Of a stretch of DNA of 64,000 bases, positions 28,225 to 36,216 are shown piece by piece. This DNA comes from Mycolicibacterium sp. P9-22. Its GTDB lineage: Bacteria > Actinomycetota > Actinomycetes > Mycobacteriales > Mycobacteriaceae. Under the pieces are notes generated by a model. It made no database searches and was not told the origin of the DNA. It saw only the letters and a list, made by a program, of their open reading frames with translations. Positions within the stretch are counted from its first letter, which is position 1. Each line of letters opens with the position of its first letter. Both the position numbers and the translations under genes were made by a program. The DNA lies in the NCBI RefSeq assembly GCF_008329585.1, contig NZ_NPKP01000003.1, positions 558,001-622,000 on the forward strand. The letters are read 5' to 3'.

Positions 28225-29058
28225 ATGAAGTTCGGCATCTCCACATTCGTGACCGATGACGGCATCGACCCGGTGTCGCTGGCGACCGCCATCGAAGAGC
28301 GGGACTTCCACTCGCTGGTCATCGCCGAGCACACCAACATCCCGGCCAGCCGGGAGTCCGCGTATCCGGGTGGCGGTGAGTTGCCCGATGTCTATTACAA
28401 GACACTGGATCCGTTCGTGACGCTGGCCGCGGCGGCCGCCGTCACGTCCAAGATCGAGCTGTTCACCGGGATCGCCCTGCTGATCCAGCGGGACCCGATC
28501 ATCACGGCGAAAGAAGCGGCCAGTATCGATCTCATCTCCGGTGGCAGGTTCGTGTTCGGTGTCGGCGCCGGCTGGAACCTCGAGGAACTACGCAACCACG
28601 GTACGGATCCGAAGACACGTGGCGCGCTGCTGGACGAGCGCATCGAAGCCATCAAGGCGCTCTGGGCCGACGAGCCCGCCGAATACCACGGCAAATACGT
28701 CGATTTCGATCCGACCCATCTGCGGCCCAAGCCGGTCCAGAAGCCGCACCCGCCCATTTATGTCGGCGGCAATTCCGATGCCACGGTCAAGCGGATCATC
28801 CGGCACGACGCGGGATGGATCTCCAACCCGTTCCCGGAAGATCAACTGGCCAAGCGTATCGGGCAGTTGAAAGAGGGTGCCGGGCACGATGTGCCGTTGG
28901 CGATGTTCGGGACGCCGGTGGATGCCGAGTACTGGAGTGCCGTCGAAGGCCTCGGGTTCGGTCAGGTGGCACTGTTGCTGCCCAGCGTGGCGCGCGACGA
29001 ATCCCTGCGGCTGCTCGACGAATACGCCGCCGCCGTGGAGAAGTACCGCGGGGTCTAG
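28225..29058 (+). CDS. LLM-class F420-dependent oxidoreductase
   Basis: 277 residues from the ATG at 28225 (GAGAGG upstream). Luciferase-like fold: FGISTFVTDDGIDPVSLA, SLVIAEHTNIP, FTGIALLIQRDPIITAKEA and GRFVFGVGAGWNLEELRNHG. It follows pcaJ by 52 bases and may be read through from the pca promoter. Substrate and exact flavin (F420 or FMN) are not known. It is distinct from the 8 kb and 51 kb LLM proteins in the window. Confidence 0.85.
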   Translation: MKFGISTFVTDDGIDPVSLATAIEERDFHSLVIAEHTNIPASRESAYPGGGELPDVYYKTLDPFVTLAAAAAVTSKIELFTGIALLIQRDPIITAKEAASIDLISGGRFVFGVGAGWNLEELRNHGTDPKTRGALLDERIEAIKALWADEPAEYHGKYVDFDPTHLRPKPVQKPHPPIYVGGNSDATVKRIIRHDAGWISNPFPEDQLAKRIGQLKEGAGHDVPLAMFGTPVDAEYWSAVEGLGFGQVALLLPSVARDESLRLLDEYAAAVEKYRGV

Positions 29059-29498
29059 GTCGCGGCTGTGCCCACCCTGACGCACTGACAAGCCGGCGGA
29101 ACAATCGCGGGGCGGCCGCTCCGAATCGGAGGCGGCTGAGCCAAGCTGTTCGGCGTACAGTCGGCGCATCAGCGGGCCGACCGTGCGCCCGCGGCTGGAC
29201 AGTAGTGGCGTGGGCAGCAGCGGACGCCGAATTTCTGGCCCAAGCCGCATAGCTCCAACCAAACCGGTTGCCCCAACCGCTTGATATTGCCGCGCTGGAG
29301 AAACCGTCAGCGACACCAACGCGCGTGACCTGCTGCTCGGCAAAATTGCCTCAGGCGTGAGAACAATCTTCTACGCTACGACACGGATCGACTGACCCTC
29401 CGTCGACACGAATCGTCTGGGTCCATCGGGCTCAGGGTTTGTTCGATGTCAACCGGGGCGTTTGTTCGAGACTCGGGCGTGACCGTGAAGGGGACCGG
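29059..29498. other. 440-base region without a convincing gene
   Basis: Open frames here lack ribosome sites and recognisable protein features. Base composition drops toward the acyltransferase gene, as expected at the edge of acquired DNA. I see no terminal repeats, insertion-sequence remnant or tRNA. A promoter for the acyltransferase gene probably lies near 29380-29470. Confidence 0.4.
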
Positions 29499-31493
29499 AT
29501 GGCGGGCACTGACCTACGCGCGCCCGCGGGCGCGAGAGCGGTCAGCGGGGTCCACCGCCTCGACATTCAAGGACTGCGCGGGATCGCCATCCTGATTGGT
29601 GTGCTGTTTCACGCCGGGCTGCCGCCGCCCGGCGGTTTCGTCGGTATGGACATATTCTTCGTCGTTTCCGGCTTCGTGATCGCAAACATGATTAGCCGCG
29701 AACGGTCGTCAACCGGAAAGTTCAGCTTCGGCCAGTTCTACCTAAGGCGATTCAGGCGGCTGACACCGGCGCTGGCGGTGATGGTCGGCGTCACCATGAT
29801 CTTGGCCGCCGCCCTCCTGTCTCCATTCGGAATGCAGCAAAGAGCAGCGGAGACCGCGATCGGCGCGATGCTGCTTGGCGCCAACTTCGTGATCGTCTTG
29901 AATACCGGTGACTACTTCGGGGCGGCCGCTGAATCGAATGTTCTGCTGCATACCTGGTCGTTGTCGGTCGAAGAGCAGTTCTACATAGCATTTCCCGCGA
30001 TTCTGGTCCTCGGCTGGGCGCTTCAGCGGCGTGCGCGACGGATCCCGTGGACAACGATGATCGTGGGCGCCGTCGTACTCACGTCGTTGTGGCTGTGCCT
30101 GGTGGGCGCACCCGCCCTCGGCCCGCTCGCTCCTTACTCCGATTGGCTGGTGGGCTATTACGGGCCGATGGGCCGCGCATGGGAGTTCGCGGCCGGCGGT
30201 CTCTTGGCCCTCGTGCTCGGGAATCGCACGGTGGGCTCGGCGAAGCAGGCACGATTCCTCGCAGTGCTCGGCCTGGCGCTGCTGGGGTCCTCGCCTTGGT
30301 TGATCACCGCCGACACCCCGTATCCGAGTGAGTGGACCCTGCTGCCGGTGGGCGGAACCCTCCTGGTGATCGCGGCCGGCACCGGCCACGACTCCTGGGT
30401 GAACCGAGCTCTTGCGACCCCGGTGATGGTCAAGGCGGGCAACTGGTCCTATTCGATCTATTTGTGGCACTGGCCGATGATTGTGTTCGCCAACTACCTG
30501 TGGCCGACCGTCTCCTTCGCCGCACCCTTGGCCGCCGCGCTGTCCATCCTGCCCGCTGTGGCGTCGTACCGATGGATCGAGCAACCCTTTCGCCGGCGTC
30601 CCCTGCGTGGTCGTCGACGAATCGCGGCAGTCGTTGCTGCGGTCGTCTTACCGCCCATCTTGCTGGCGACAGCCCTCGACGTGTCGGCCGATCGCTTCTG
30701 GCTACCACGGATCACTTCGGGAGCAATTGCCAGTGCCCATCAGGGCGACGTCGGAAACTGGAACGACTATTTTGCGAATTTGGATGAGGCGTATTTTCCG
30801 TGCGCGGATCCGGTGATTCGCAGCAGCGCCTTGACATTCATCGATCAGCCGCGATGCAGGCAATCCAAGCCAGGGCCGCATGTAGACGTCGCCATACTCG
30901 GAGACAGCCACGCAGAGCACCTCTTCGTAGGTATGGCTGAGGGGCTGCCCGCCAAGAACGTCTTGTATTCCGTTCCGGGGCCCGTCCCCGGCGGACGCCT
31001 TGCAAGCGACGAGATGAAGCGAACGAGTGACTACATAGCGTTGCAGCCGTCGATAGGGACGGTGATCCTCAACATCGGGTGGTCCAAGCGTGGCGTACAG
31101 GACGATGATCTTCTTGAGATCCTCGAAAGTCTTACGGCACATGGCAAGAACGTCTTCCTCACCGACGACATCCCCAACTACGAGTTCGAGGCACTGGACT
31201 GCAAGTATCGCCCGGCTCCGATCGTGCCGTTCGTACGGTGCAGTCAGGAACGATCCCGTTTCGACGAGCAATACGCGACGTATTCCAAGGAGCTTCGAGA
31301 CACCGTCAGCAAGGTCCAGGGAGCCCACCTGCTCGACACGGCAAGGTACTTCTGTGACGACCACGTCTGCAGAATGAACGTCGGCGAGGTCCTCCTCTAC
31401 CGCGATGGGAACCATCTGAATGACGTCGGGAGCAAATTTCTGGTCAACCAGATGCTCGCCGCCAACCCCCAGTTCAAGGCTGCACTGACCTGA
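29499..31493 (+). CDS. OafA/YrhL-type acyltransferase with C-terminal SGNH domain
   Basis: 664 residues from the ATG at 29499 (AAGGGGA upstream). The N-terminal acyltransferase-3 domain (about 18-400) has ten or so helices, VLFHAGLPPPGGFVGMD with His38 and the YLRRFRRLTPAL loop. The C-terminal SGNH domain is extracytoplasmic, with Ser470 in GDSHAEH and Asp636/His639 in DGNHLND. Such proteins O-acylate cell-surface polysaccharides or glycolipids. GC is clearly lower than the surroundings (32 of 60 bases at 31081-31140), which suggests recent acquisition. No glycan biosynthesis genes adjoin it. Confidence 0.88.
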   Translation: MAGTDLRAPAGARAVSGVHRLDIQGLRGIAILIGVLFHAGLPPPGGFVGMDIFFVVSGFVIANMISRERSSTGKFSFGQFYLRRFRRLTPALAVMVGVTMILAAALLSPFGMQQRAAETAIGAMLLGANFVIVLNTGDYFGAAAESNVLLHTWSLSVEEQFYIAFPAILVLGWALQRRARRIPWTTMIVGAVVLTSLWLCLVGAPALGPLAPYSDWLVGYYGPMGRAWEFAAGGLLALVLGNRTVGSAKQARFLAVLGLALLGSSPWLITADTPYPSEWTLLPVGGTLLVIAAGTGHDSWVNRALATPVMVKAGNWSYSIYLWHWPMIVFANYLWPTVSFAAPLAAALSILPAVASYRWIEQPFRRRPLRGRRRIAAVVAAVVLPPILLATALDVSADRFWLPRITSGAIASAHQGDVGNWNDYFANLDEAYFPCADPVIRSSALTFIDQPRCRQSKPGPHVDVAILGDSHAEHLFVGMAEGLPAKNVLYSVPGPVPGGRLASDEMKRTSDYIALQPSIGTVILNIGWSKRGVQDDDLLEILESLTAHGKNVFLTDDIPNYEFEALDCKYRPAPIVPFVRCSQERSRFDEQYATYSKELRDTVSKVQGAHLLDTARYFCDDHVCRMNVGEVLLYRDGNHLNDVGSKFLVNQMLAANPQFKAALT

Positions 31494-31607
31494 CCCTCCA
31501 CCCACGATTCCGCACTCGTCTGCCTTCAGGTCACCGCTGACACCTCCGGCGGTGTCCGCAATGTCGTTTGTGGATGGCGACGATGGACTACTTCGACGTA
31601 ATGGGCA

Positions 31608-31638
31608 CCGGAGGAACTCTGCCACCAAGTTCCGCCGG
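31608..31638. terminator. Hairpin between convergent genes
   Basis: 11-bp stem CCGGAGGAACT/AGTTCCGCCGG with one mismatch and a 9-base loop, in the 150-base gap between the acyltransferase gene and the Rv1733c-like gene. The placement suits a bidirectional terminator. No T-tract. Confidence 0.45.
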
Positions 31639-31646
31639 CTCCGCGG

Positions 31647-32237
31647 CTAATTACGCCGGTTGGCCCAGCCGTCGTCGTTGTGCGCCAACAGAAGTAGTTC
31701 CCGGTCCCAGGCGCGGTGCCGAGAACGGTCCAGTCCGCGGCGGATGAGATAGGCCACCATGGCGCAACACATCACGATGCTGATCCAGAAGGAGACGGCG
31801 GCGGCCGTGGCGGTCAGCGCGGCATCATCCGCCCGCAGCGGCGCGGCGACCACCTTCCCGCTCTGGTCCAACCAGACCGTCATGTGATCACCCGGCCTGA
31901 TCGTCGCGGGGCTGACGACCGACTCGGTGCGCGTCTGCGTTCCCTCGTGCCACTGGGCGCGCACGTAGGCGGGGGTGTCCAGCTCGGTGGGCGCACCCAC
32001 GCCCGCCACGACGACGGCCTGCACCGCATGCCGGCTCTGTGCCTGCTGCTCCGCTGTGCGCACCCCTGCGTCGTGCACCACCGTGCCCGCGGATACCGCG
32101 GCAGGAATGGCGAAGAGCGCAGCGACGAGTACGCCGAGGACGGCGAGCGCTTCCAGGCGGTCGACGGTGCGTACAAGCGGGTGGAAACCGAGCGCACGCA
32201 GGTACCAGCGAAGGCGTCCGGTCAGCCGTGCATACAT
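31647..32237 (-). CDS. Rv1733c-family membrane protein
   Basis: 196 residues from the ATG at 32237 (GTG 32252 and TTG 32273 are in-frame alternatives). Two membrane helices, near the N-terminus (LEALAVLGVLVAALFAIPAA) and near residues 145-165, flank an extracytoplasmic domain with THRH-free AEQQAQSRHAVQAVV. The layout, FHPLVRTVDRLEA start and RHRAWDRELLLL end match Rv1733c, a dormancy-regulon protein of unknown function in M. tuberculosis. No DosR box is visible upstream here. Confidence 0.8.
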   Translation of the reverse strand: MYARLTGRLRWYLRALGFHPLVRTVDRLEALAVLGVLVAALFAIPAAVSAGTVVHDAGVRTAEQQAQSRHAVQAVVVAGVGAPTELDTPAYVRAQWHEGTQTRTESVVSPATIRPGDHMTVWLDQSGKVVAAPLRADDAALTATAAAVSFWISIVMCCAMVAYLIRRGLDRSRHRAWDRELLLLAHNDDGWANRRN

Positions 32238-32336
32238 TGCATCCAGCGTGACACCGGCGGTGACGGTCTGCAAAGCCAGACGGGTGCGAGGCGATGGATA
32301 TCACATCGCGTTCGGCGCGTGCTCCGCGCCTCCTCT

Positions 32337-32789
32337 TCACGCGTTGGCGATGGCTTCCTGCAACCCGCGAGTCGCCAGCACATCGGCGAGTTCATTGTCG
32401 GCGACGCCGGAATGCCCCTTGACCCAGAACCATTCGACCTGATGCCGCGCGCACGCGGCCTGCAGACGCTGCCACAGATCGACGTTCTTCACCGGCTGCT
32501 TTGCGGCGGTTAGCCATCCGTTGCGTTCCCAGCCGAGGACCCACTTGGTGATCCCGTTCCGGACATAGGTGCTGTCGGTGTACAAGTGCACCAGCACCGG
32601 CCGGGTCAGCGCCTCCAACGCCATGATCGGCGCGGTGAGCTCCATCCGGTTGTTGCTCGTCTCGCCGGGCTCGCCGCCGCACATCTCGCGGACATGCTGA
32701 TTCTGGCGCAGCACCGCACCCCACCCGCCGGGACCGGGATTCGGACGGCACCCGCCGTCGGTGTGGATCACCACCGGATCTTCGGTCAT
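32337..32789 (-). CDS. rnhA: Ribonuclease HI
   Basis: 150 residues, a standard stand-alone RNase H1. Catalytic residues: Asp11 ([14 protein letters not shown]), Glu50 (NNRMELTA), Asp72 (YTDSTYV) and Asp131 with His126 ([13 protein letters not shown]). It degrades the RNA strand of RNA-DNA hybrids. The ATG overlaps the stop of the upstream VOC-type gene by ATGA, so the two are co-translated although no functional link is evident. Confidence 0.95.
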   Translation of the reverse strand: MTEDPVVIHTDGGCRPNPGPGGWGAVLRQNQHVREMCGGEPGETSNNRMELTAPIMALEALTRPVLVHLYTDSTYVRNGITKWVLGWERNGWLTAAKQPVKNVDLWQRLQAACARHQVEWFWVKGHSGVADNELADVLATRGLQEAIANA

Positions 32790-33412
32790 GCGCTGAGAAT
32801 AGGTGCCGAGAGCATCGCGGTCCGCACCGACATACCGAACTCCCGATGATGCACTGTGGTGATTCGGCGGCCGGGTTGGACGGCATCTTTGACCCGCGTG
32901 GTTCGCCCGTCGAAGTACGCCGCGGTCTCATCGATATCGTTGACGGTGTAGGTGATACCCCAGAGTGTCGAGGGGCCCTCGCCTGCCGTGTCCGGCGAAC
33001 CGACGACCTCGATGATCACTGCATCGAAGCGGAAGAAGATCTGCCGGATCGGCCGACCGCCGAGTTCACCCAGCCGTTCCCGGCGCGGTTGTACCCCGAC
33101 GGCGCCGAGGGCTTTGACCGTGCGGTCGAGGTCGGGGGACAGCAGCACGATGTGGTCGATCCCGGTGACACCGTTGGGGTGCACGCCGGGCGCCGCGGGT
33201 CCGGCATCCGAGGTCGTCGTCGGTATGCCATCGAGGTCTGTTGCGTCGATCCCGCCCAACGACCAGCCGACGATGCCGGTGCCGCGGTCCCGCCCGACCA
33301 ACCGGATACCGACGCCGCCCACCCGGCACATGCCATCTCGGACGCTGAACCCGGCCGAGGTCCAGGCCTCGGGCGGATCGGCGACCACGATCTGGTCGAC
33401 GCTGATGGGCAT
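32786..33412 (-). CDS. Glyoxalase/VOC-superfamily protein
   Basis: 208 residues from the ATG at 33412; an upstream start at 33478 would run into the divergent monooxygenase gene. Two VOC-like halves: [15 protein letters not shown] and [19 protein letters not shown], then [13 protein letters not shown] with [14 protein letters not shown]. One His and one Glu typical of VOC metal sites are retained in the second half, so it could be an enzyme or a binding protein. Coupled to rnhA; divergent by 56 bases from the flavoprotein monooxygenase. Confidence 0.75.
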   Translation of the reverse strand: MPISVDQIVVADPPEAWTSAGFSVRDGMCRVGGVGIRLVGRDRGTGIVGWSLGGIDATDLDGIPTTTSDAGPAAPGVHPNGVTGIDHIVLLSPDLDRTVKALGAVGVQPRRERLGELGGRPIRQIFFRFDAVIIEVVGSPDTAGEGPSTLWGITYTVNDIDETAAYFDGRTTRVKDAVQPGRRITTVHHREFGMSVRTAMLSAPILSA

Positions 33413-33468
33413 GGGCTCCGAGACTACGGCGCGAAACGCGTCCGCGATCCAGCGGCTACGTTCGATGG

Positions 33469-34662
33469 GTGGCTCCACACGCTGTGATCTCCGGCGCCGG
33501 TATCGGCGGACCCGCCCTGGCTCACCAACTCGCAGCGCACGGATGGACGACCACCGTCCTGGAGCGCTATCCCGAACGCCGCGACGACGGGCAGAACGTC
33601 GACATCCGCGGCGCCGCGCGCGAGGTGATCCGCCGGATGGGTATCGACTCCGAGGTGCGGGCGGCCAACACCACCGAGGTCGGCATGCGTTTCCTGCGGG
33701 CCGACGGTTCGACGGCGGTGTCGTTCCCCGTCTCGCCGGGTACCGATGGGCCCACCGCGGAACTGGAGATCCTGCGCGGTGAGTTGTCCCGGATCCTCAT
33801 CGAACGCAGCGCCACCACCGAGTTCCGGTTCGGCACCCAGATCGTGGATGCCACCGATCACGGCGACTGGGTGTCCGTCGCGCTCGACGACGGCAGCACC
33901 CTCGATGCCGACCTGCTGGTCATCGCCGAGGGCCTGTACTCGCGGTCCCGGCGCTTCGTCGCCACACCGCCGGTCGAAGATCTGGGCATGTACCTCACCT
34001 ACGCGACCATTCCCCGGCGCGACGATGACGACAACTGGTGGAACTGGCAGCACGCGACCGAGTCTCGTTCGGTGCACCTGCGGCCGGACAATCTCGGCAC
34101 CACGCGCGCCATGCTGACCTTTGTCTCCGACGTGCGAGGGTTGGCCGAACTCGGTCGCGACGACCTGGTCACCATCCTGCGACGCACATTCGCGGATCTG
34201 GGTGGTGCCGCACCACGCATCCTGGCTGACCTCGAAGCCGGCGCCCCGATCTACTTCTCGTCCGTCGGGCAGATGAGCAGCCCGGTGTGGAGCAGGGGGC
34301 GCATCGCGCTACTCGGGGACGCGGCGCACTGCAATGCGACGTTCGGCGGAGCCGGCACCAGCCTGGCCCTCCTCGGCGGGTACATCCTGGCCGGTGAACT
34401 CGGTGCGGGTGCCGATGTCGACGTGGCCTTGATCCGGTATCAGCGGCGGATGAAACCCTTCATCGATGCTGCGCCCCTGGTGCGTTCGCGATTCCTGCGC
34501 ATGATCAACCCCCGGACCCGGGCCGGCATCCGCGTACTCCACACGGTGTCCGGGGTGGCCGCCGGTCCGATCGGCCGAGCCGCGAACGCTGTGGTCGCCG
34601 CGGCAGGCAAGCTGCCGATCATGCCCGCCGCCGGGGATCCGCCGCTGCCGACCTATTTGTGA
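33469..34662 (+). CDS. FAD-dependent aromatic-type monooxygenase
   Basis: 397 residues, GTG start. FAD-binding GAGIGGPALAHQLAAHGW (9-26), an ERYPERRDDGQNVDIRG segment and the second FAD motif GRIALLGDAAHCNATFGG about residue 280 mark a group A flavin monooxygenase (PHBH fold). Similar proteins hydroxylate phenols or modify polyketides and tetracycline-like molecules, and substrate cannot be deduced. Its 3' end overlaps the opposite-strand TetR gene by 44 bases. Confidence 0.88.
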   Translation: MAPHAVISGAGIGGPALAHQLAAHGWTTTVLERYPERRDDGQNVDIRGAAREVIRRMGIDSEVRAANTTEVGMRFLRADGSTAVSFPVSPGTDGPTAELEILRGELSRILIERSATTEFRFGTQIVDATDHGDWVSVALDDGSTLDADLLVIAEGLYSRSRRFVATPPVEDLGMYLTYATIPRRDDDDNWWNWQHATESRSVHLRPDNLGTTRAMLTFVSDVRGLAELGRDDLVTILRRTFADLGGAAPRILADLEAGAPIYFSSVGQMSSPVWSRGRIALLGDAAHCNATFGGAGTSLALLGGYILAGELGAGADVDVALIRYQRRMKPFIDAAPLVRSRFLRMINPRTRAGIRVLHTVSGVAAGPIGRAANAVVAAAGKLPIMPAAGDPPLPTYL

Positions 34663-35233
34663 GGCTGCCAACCAGCAGCGTGAGCAGGTTTTCGAAGGTG
34701 GTGTCACTGTCCGGGGTCTGTCCGATGCCCACCTGCTCGATGGTGACGGCGCCGTGAATCGCGCCCCAGACGATCTGCGCGGACTCGGCCGAACTCGGTT
34801 GAGCGGTCGGGGTTCTCATGTCCTCGATCAACGATGTCAGGGCGTCGAACACCGCCCGGCCGGTCGTTGCCACTGGTGACGCCTGATCCTCCAGCGGGCT
34901 GCCCGCACCGAAGATCAGCGAATAGCGCGCGGGGTGCTGCAGGGCGAAGTCCCGGTAGTTGCGGCACGCCTCACGGAATCGCTCGAGGGGCTCGACCTGC
35001 GCGGGGACGTCAATGGCCGCGGCCAGCTCTTCGAGTGCCCTGGTCGCAAGCGCCACCAGGAGGCCGTCCTTGTTGTCGAAACGGTTGTAGACACTCATCG
35101 GGGCCACCGCCGCCTCGTGTGCGACGGCACGCACGGTCACGCCGTCGGTGCCGTCGCGATCCAGCACGGCCCCGGCCGCGTTGAGTAACGCGGCCGAGAC
35201 CTCGCGGCTGGCGGTGCGCCTCCGTGGCGTCAT
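34619..35233 (-). CDS. TetR-family regulator, co-operonic with alpha/beta hydrolase
   Basis: 204 residues from the ATG at 35233, which overlaps the hydrolase stop (ATGA). HTH: LLNAAGAVLDRDGTDG, VTVRAVAHEAAVAPMSVYNR and FDNKDGLLVAL. The C-terminal part resembles the WHG-type TetR C domain. An 8-bp-armed dyad upstream of the hydrolase is the probable operator, giving autoregulation. The 3' end overlaps the convergent monooxygenase gene by 44 bases. Confidence 0.87.
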   Translation of the reverse strand: MTPRRRTASREVSAALLNAAGAVLDRDGTDGVTVRAVAHEAAVAPMSVYNRFDNKDGLLVALATRALEELAAAIDVPAQVEPLERFREACRNYRDFALQHPARYSLIFGAGSPLEDQASPVATTGRAVFDALTSLIEDMRTPTAQPSSAESAQIVWGAIHGAVTIEQVGIGQTPDSDTTFENLLTLLVGSLTNRSAAADPRRRA

Positions 35234-36030
35234 GCGGCCCGGGTGACCTGTCGTTGCGCCATCCATTCCAGGGACACGTCGGCGACATCGCGCCAGCCGT
35301 GGTCGATGGTCAGCGAGTGGCCGCGTCCCTCGAACTCGTGGAAATCGGTGATGGCGCCGGACTTCTCGTACAACCGGTGCGTGGCCTTGGCGCTCACCAG
35401 GGGAACGGTGTGGTCGGCGGTGCCGCCGGTGATCAGCAACGGTCCCCGCCGGTTGTTGCCGGTATCGACCTTGGCGGCCGAGTTCTCGGCAAAGTTCGCT
35501 CCTGCCGCTTCGAAGAGCGGCTTACCCGGTGACGGGATGGCCCACCGCTGCCAGAGCGCGTCGGATTCCTCCTGCGGCAAGGCATTCCCGAACCCATAGT
35601 GCCACTGCGCCTCGGTCAGCCCCTTCGCGCGTCCCAGGTTGAGGGGGTTGCCCAGTACTGGAAAGGCTGAACGCAATTGTGCGAGTGGTAGCGGTCTGAC
35701 GCCCTTAATGGGGGCGGGGTCGATGGCGACGGTTGCCGCAGCCTTGTTCTGTCCCAACAGTTTCTGCGCGATGAGACCGCCGAACGAATGTCCGATCACC
35801 ACCGGCGGCGTGTCGAACTGTTCGAGGTATCTCGCGAAATACTCGGTGAGTTCGTCGATGCTGTTGCCGGCCTGGTCGGCGGCATGGAGTCGGGTCTCCT
35901 CGGGGGTTGCGTGCTCGCCGGGCCAGGCGGGCGCGAAGGCGTGATGGCCCCGGGCTTCGAAGTGTTCGATCCACTGCTGCCATGCGGTGTGCGCTACCCA
36001 GAGTCCGTGGATGAAGACGACGTTGGTCAT
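35230..36030 (-). CDS. Alpha/beta hydrolase
   Basis: 266 residues from the ATG at 36030 (AGGAACGG upstream); longer frames reach into the operator. Motifs: VVFIHGLWVAHTAWQQW (oxyanion region), nucleophile Ser in VIGHSFGG near residue 92, acid in GGTADHTVP and His in EGRGHSLTIDHGW. Related to serine esterases/haloperoxidase-like hydrolases of unknown substrate. First gene of an operon with a TetR regulator that probably senses the substrate or a related compound. Confidence 0.87.
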   Translation of the reverse strand: MTNVVFIHGLWVAHTAWQQWIEHFEARGHHAFAPAWPGEHATPEETRLHAADQAGNSIDELTEYFARYLEQFDTPPVVIGHSFGGLIAQKLLGQNKAAATVAIDPAPIKGVRPLPLAQLRSAFPVLGNPLNLGRAKGLTEAQWHYGFGNALPQEESDALWQRWAIPSPGKPLFEAAGANFAENSAAKVDTGNNRRGPLLITGGTADHTVPLVSAKATHRLYEKSGAITDFHEFEGRGHSLTIDHGWRDVADVSLEWMAQRQVTRAA

Positions 36031-36054
36031 GTCCGTTCCTATCTCGTGCGACGA

Positions 36055-36079
36055 GCTTATAGAACAACGTGCTATAAGC
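36055..36079. promoter_or_regulatory. TetR-type operator of hydrolase-TetR operon
   Basis: Perfect dyad GCTTATAG-N9-CTATAAGC, 25 bases before the hydrolase start. Each arm is AT-rich enough to include a -10 element, so binding would block transcription of the hydrolase-TetR operon. Confidence 0.65.
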
Positions 36080-36137
36080 GACGCTGGGTGTAACAAAGCA
36101 GGGGTGTGGTTTATTTCCGGCCGGCTGTTGGGTCGGG

Positions 36138-36164
36138 TTATCCACAATCGCGAATTCATCCACA
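36138..36164. promoter_or_regulatory. Two DnaA-box-like 9-mers
   Basis: TTATCCACA at 36138-36146, identical to the E. coli consensus DnaA box, and TCATCCACA at 36156-36164 with one mismatch, 18 bases apart in the same orientation. They lie 53-79 bases before the HNH gene. No AT-rich unwinding element or dnaA/dnaN genes are near, so an origin is not implied. Confidence 0.35.
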
Positions 36165-36216
36165 GCCGGCGGGATGACGGTGGCGGCCGGCCGCGGAACC
36201 GACGAGAATCGAAAGC

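Noticed and set aside
29059..29252. Small plus-strand frame after the LLM gene as a separate gene
   Set aside because: It is the continuation of a shifted frame inside the LLM gene, without ribosome site or recognisable motif.
36138..36164. Possible replication origin
   Set aside because: Only two boxes, no AT-rich element and no dnaA/dnaN/gyr genes.
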